From: Bacteroidota bacterium
GTDB taxonomy: Bacteria > Bacteroidota > Bacteroidia > B-17B0 > Aurantibacillaceae
DNA length: 38,473 nucleotides
NCBI GenBank assembly: GCA_013288015.1
Contig: JABDCR010000014.1
Span: forward strand, 11,119-49,591
Direction of reading: 5' to 3'
The position numbers and the translations under genes were made by a program. The notes under the pieces are model-generated. The model saw nothing but the letters and a program-made list of their open reading frames with translations, was not told the DNA's origin and searched no databases. Below, piece after piece: positions 35,659-38,473 of the stretch (within the stretch, counting starts at the first letter, position 1; every line of letters begins with the position of its first letter).

Positions 35659-37323
35659 TTAAATAGAGTCTACCAGCCTGTCTATATCTTGGTTATCGGT
35701 AAGATTTATTTTTTTTCGCAAACGGTATTTCGTTGTGGTAATAGTATCTGGCGATATACCCAGCATATTACCCATTTGCTTATTATTTAATCTTAGTTTA
35801 ATAAGGCTCATTACTCTTATTTCTGCATTGGTAAGATTTGGAAGCTTGTCTTTAAGGCGGATAAAAAAACCTTTATGTGCCTGCTCAAACAACCCCTTAA
35901 ATTTTTCCCAATCTTCATTTGTTAATATAGTTGCGCTATTCAAATCACTCAAAGTGTCTATTTTCTCTTTATAAATTTCTGCTGATTTCAACCCTTTTAG
36001 TTTTTCGTTTTCAGATTTATATTCTTCAATCGCCTTATTTTTTTCAATTAAACTTTCGGTATAATTAATTAAAAGCTTTTGGGCGTTCAGTAATTCCTCT
36101 TCGGTTTTTTGTTTTTCAGCGTGCAATAAAGCTTCTTGTTGGTTAAATATTATTTTATCTTTTTTAGATTTTAGTTTTTGTCTGTTTAGTAGAAAAAAAG
36201 CTATTACAATAATTATCAAAATAATAGAAGCATAAATAAGTTGTTTTCTTTTATTCTGAGATTCGATAATTATTCGCTCTAAATCTGCCTTAGCTTTTAG
36301 TTCATTTTCTTTTTTCTCAACTTCAAAATTAGTTTTTAAATCATTTAATTGCCTGCCGTTTTCTTTATTAAAAATACTATCGCTTAATATTTTGTTTTTT
36401 TTATAGTTTTCGTATGCATCTTTATAGTTACCTATTTTGACATAAACATCGGCTAAGTTTTGGTAAGCTTCTCGTTCTCCTTCAATCGCCCCAATTTCTT
36501 TACATACTATTAACTCCGAATCACTATACTGGACAGATAATTTATAATTATTTAATCTATTATATAAACTAGCCATGTTTGCAAAAACACCTCTCATTCC
36601 TTGTTTATTATTAGTTTCTTTGGAAATTTTTAAAGATTTTAAATTATACTCTAAGGCTTTTGCATAATTTTTTTGCTCCATATTTATAAATCCAATATTA
36701 GAATAACAGTCTCCTATTCCATTTATATAATCAGTCTCTTCAAATAATTGCAATGCTTTGAACGAATATTCTAAAGCTTTTGTATAGTTTTTTTGTTCAA
36801 TATAAACATTGCCTATGTTACTATAACAAACCCCCATATTTGCTTTATCACCAATTTCTGTTTTTATCTTTAATGCTTTTAATAAATATTCTAAAGCTTT
36901 ATTAAAATCAAATTGCTCTAAATATAAAATACCAATACTAGCGTAACAATTTCCGGCGTTCTGTTTATCATTAATTTCTTCAAATATTTTTGAAGCCTTT
37001 AAAAGAAATTTAAAGGCTTTTAAGTGATTGGCCTTATTAAAATATGATACACCCATTATAAAACAGGATTGCGCAATTCGTTTTTTATTTTTATTTTCTT
37101 GGATGCTATTTAAAAGATTTTCTGCTTGTTCAACTAAAATAATGGCTGTATCAGGATTGTTTCCACTAAAACTCCAAGCAATGGTATATAAAGCCCTCAA
37201 TCGGATAGTATCAGCCTGTGATTTGTTATTATATACACTCCACAGCGAATCAAGTTGTTCGTTTTGCGAAAAAATAGTAAATGGGATAGATAAAAGAAGA
37301 CAAAGAAATCTTATTCTTTTCAT
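35659..37323 (-). CDS. Membrane-tethered TPR regulator with C-terminal LuxR-like HTH
   Basis: The 554-residue protein starts at ATG 37323 with a signal peptide (IRFLCLLLSIPFTIFSQ). About six or seven TPR-like repeats follow (40-320; GNCYASIGILYLEQFDFNKA, YSNIGNVYIEQKNYTKALEY). After these come a membrane helix near 359-378 (IYASIILIIIVIAFFLL), a long coiled coil (385-445), and a C-terminal helix-turn-helix (about 490-550; LTNAEIRVMSLIKLRLNNKQ, MLGISPDTITTTKYRLRKK). The layout is that of a transmembrane one-component regulator: an external TPR sensor with an internal DNA-binding domain and no kinase. It lies 69 nt downstream of the LytTR gene on the same strand. Target genes unknown. Confidence 0.87.
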   Translation of the reverse strand: MKRIRFLCLLLSIPFTIFSQNEQLDSLWSVYNNKSQADTIRLRALYTIAWSFSGNNPDTAIILVEQAENLLNSIQENKNKKRIAQSCFIMGVSYFNKANHLKAFKFLLKASKIFEEINDKQNAGNCYASIGILYLEQFDFNKALEYLLKALKIKTEIGDKANMGVCYSNIGNVYIEQKNYTKALEYSFKALQLFEETDYINGIGDCYSNIGFINMEQKNYAKALEYNLKSLKISKETNNKQGMRGVFANMASLYNRLNNYKLSVQYSDSELIVCKEIGAIEGEREAYQNLADVYVKIGNYKDAYENYKKNKILSDSIFNKENGRQLNDLKTNFEVEKKENELKAKADLERIIIESQNKRKQLIYASIILIIIVIAFFLLNRQKLKSKKDKIIFNQQEALLHAEKQKTEEELLNAQKLLINYTESLIEKNKAIEEYKSENEKLKGLKSAEIYKEKIDTLSDLNSATILTNEDWEKFKGLFEQAHKGFFIRLKDKLPNLTNAEIRVMSLIKLRLNNKQMGNMLGISPDTITTTKYRLRKKINLTDNQDIDRLVDSI

Positions 37324-37369
37324 AAATCTTATTTTGATAATAATTGGATAAATATTAGTTTCTAATGCT

Positions 37370-37377
37370 CAAATTTA
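37370..37377 (-). promoter_or_regulatory. -7 element TAAATTTG for the TPR-HTH gene
   Basis: Minus-strand 37377-37370 reads TAAATTTG, matching TAnnTTTG, about 46 nt before the ATG at 37323 and inside the 69-nt gap after the LytTR gene. No -33 TTG at the usual spacing; it would allow the TPR-HTH gene to be expressed separately. Confidence 0.35.
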
Positions 37378-37392
37378 AATAATATTCAGATG

Positions 37393-38112
37393 CTAACGTT
37401 TTATCATTTTTCCTTTCACTATTTCGGAAATGACTTTGTCTTTTAAGTTTTGACTGATTGTTATTTTTGCGTTTCCAATATCTAAGGTGCTTCCCTCTAT
37501 ACTTTTTACCTTATTAATATTTACAATAAACGATTTGTGGACTTTTAAAAATATAGTTGCCGGTAATTGTTCCTCTAAACTCTTTATGGTTATATACACC
37601 ATCATTTTTCGTGTATTTGTATATAACATAACATAGTTTAGCATGGCTTCGGCGTACAGCAAATCATCATAAAAAATCTTTTCGATTTGATTATCGCATT
37701 TAATGAAAAAATGATCGTTTGATTTTTGTGGGACGCTTGTTACTGTTTTTTTAGCCGCCAAAGTTTCTTTTGCTTTTGTGCATGCTTTTAAAAACCGTTG
37801 GAAAGCAATTGGTTTTACCAAGTAATCGAGAACATCTAATCCATATGCTTCTACCGCATAATCGGCATAAGCGGTGGTCATAATAACGGCGGCTTGTGTT
37901 TTAAAGTTTTTCAAAAAATCAATCCCATTAATTTTAGGCATGTTAATGTCCAAAAAAATGATGTCAATTTCATTTGAGTTTACTAATGACAAAGCTTTCA
38001 ACGGATTTTCGGCCTCACCAACCAATTCTAAAAAATCAATATCGACAATAAACTCCTGCAACACTTTTCTAGCAATGGGTTCGTCATCTATTATTACGCA
38101 TTTAAGTTTCAT
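37393..38112 (-). CDS. LytTR-family response regulator
   Basis: The 239-residue protein has a receiver domain with D9/D10 (CVIIDDEP), phospho-acceptor D55 (IIFLDINMP), a Thr at TTAYADYAVEAY and Lys at DYLVKPIAF. A LytTR DNA-binding domain covers about 133-236 (FFIKCDNQIEKIFYDDLLYA, FLKVHKSFIVNINKVKSIEG). Its ATG overlaps the stop of the upstream kinase by 4 nt (ATGA), a standard coupled LytS/LytTR pair. Such pairs control envelope, polysaccharide and surface genes in Bacteroidota. Confidence 0.95.
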   Translation of the reverse strand: MKLKCVIIDDEPIARKVLQEFIVDIDFLELVGEAENPLKALSLVNSNEIDIIFLDINMPKINGIDFLKNFKTQAAVIMTTAYADYAVEAYGLDVLDYLVKPIAFQRFLKACTKAKETLAAKKTVTSVPQKSNDHFFIKCDNQIEKIFYDDLLYAEAMLNYVMLYTNTRKMMVYITIKSLEEQLPATIFLKVHKSFIVNINKVKSIEGSTLDIGNAKITISQNLKDKVISEIVKGKMIKR

Positions 38113-38473
38113 GATAGGTTGATGGTTAAGTTTGTTTGGTAAAAAGTGTTCTCAATTTTATTTTCGAGCTCATACTTTCCAGGATACAAAAGGTCTAATC
38201 TTCTTTTTAGATTAACTAAGCCAATGCCATTTGAACCAGAGCTTAATACATTAGGCTGCGATTCGATTGAGTTTATAAATGTGCCATGCAACACATGACT
38301 ATTTGTATAAAGCTTGATGACGATTTTATTTTCGTGCGAATTGCTCACAAATTTAAAGGCATTTTCAATAAGAACGACGATTAAAAGCGGTGCTATTTGC
38401 AAGCCTTCTTCGGTATTTTTTATATCGAGCTCTACAATAAGGTTTTCATTTTTTCGAAGTATAAATAATAAAA
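38109..38473 (-). CDS. LytS-type sensor histidine kinase, C-terminal part only
   Basis: The minus-strand frame is open from the right edge to the TGA at 38109-38111 and reads FILRKNENLIVELDIKN, then GLQIAPLLIVVLIENAFKF (N-box) and NGIGLVNLKRRLDLLYPGKY (G-box). This is the ATPase end of the LytS/YehU-type kinase family. About 120 residues are visible; the sensor part and the phospho-acceptor His lie beyond the window. Starting it at the TTG at 38402 would be wrong, since the conserved sequence continues upstream. It overlaps the LytTR gene by 4 nt. Confidence 0.9.
   Translation of the reverse strand, partial: LLFILRKNENLIVELDIKNTEEGLQIAPLLIVVLIENAFKFVSNSHENKIVIKLYTNSHVLHGTFINSIESQPNVLSSGSNGIGLVNLKRRLDLLYPGKYELENKIENTFYQTNLTINLS

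Noticed and set aside
38109-38402. A short 97-residue gene starting at TTG 38402
   Set aside because: The same frame continues to the window edge with conserved LytS-type sequence, so this is only the tail of a longer kinase gene.

Overview
The window looks like chromosomal DNA of a low-GC Bacteroidota bacterium (Chitinophagales/Sphingobacteriales-like by overall feel; genus not determinable here). The evidence is the many proteins with C-terminal Por/type IX secretion (T9SS) sorting domains, the near absence of Shine-Dalgarno sequences, TAnnTTTG-type -7 promoter elements, and the TPR-sensor, LytS/LytTR and PorE-like architectures.

Layout. (1) 1-1343 (-): the N-terminal part of an MsbA-type ABC exporter, cut by the left edge. 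(2) 1595-17733 (+): a surface-protein block. It holds a 1902-residue type-B T9SS adhesin-like protein, a TPR histidine kinase with its NarL-type response regulator, a 526-residue type-A T9SS protein, and a 1920-residue type-B T9SS protein with tandem Ig-like repeats. (3) 17832-18776 (-): a type-A T9SS protein, convergent on block 2 across a bidirectional terminator. (4) 18892-20436 (+): a TPR / PD40 propeller / carboxypeptidase-regulatory-like protein resembling the T9SS component PorE but without its OmpA domain. (5) 20437-25735: an accessory-looking stretch with a coding remnant, a small ORF, a tightly coupled Ser/Thr kinase plus PP2C phosphatase, a convergent overlapping HEPN-like/unknown gene pair, small hypothetical genes, a half-size EamA transporter and about 600 bp without a gene. 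(6) 25736-27783 (+): a probable operon for a metallophosphoesterase, a YceI-like protein and a di-haem c-type cytochrome. (7) 28215-35119 (+): three more T9SS cargo proteins (type A, 1409-residue type B, and a beta-helix type A). (8) 35188-38473 (-): a small unknown gene, a membrane-tethered TPR-HTH regulator, a LytTR response regulator and the C-terminus of its LytS-type kinase.

How the parts may work together. Seven of the roughly two dozen genes are T9SS cargo, so the window is mainly about making and regulating surface or secreted proteins. Two signalling modules with similar TPR-membrane sensors sit beside the cargo genes. The TPR-kinase/NarL-regulator pair lies between two cargo genes whose upstream regions share a motif with identical spacing (ACTCTATT, 21 nt, TAnnTTTG). 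The most interesting leads are that shared promoter module, a near-identical 26-bp palindrome occurring twice about 10 kb apart, the exact 231-bp tandem repeats in the 1920-residue protein, the PorE-like protein without an OmpA domain, and the compact kinase/phosphatase island next to a HEPN-like pair. No CRISPR array, rRNA, tRNA or intact transposase was seen.
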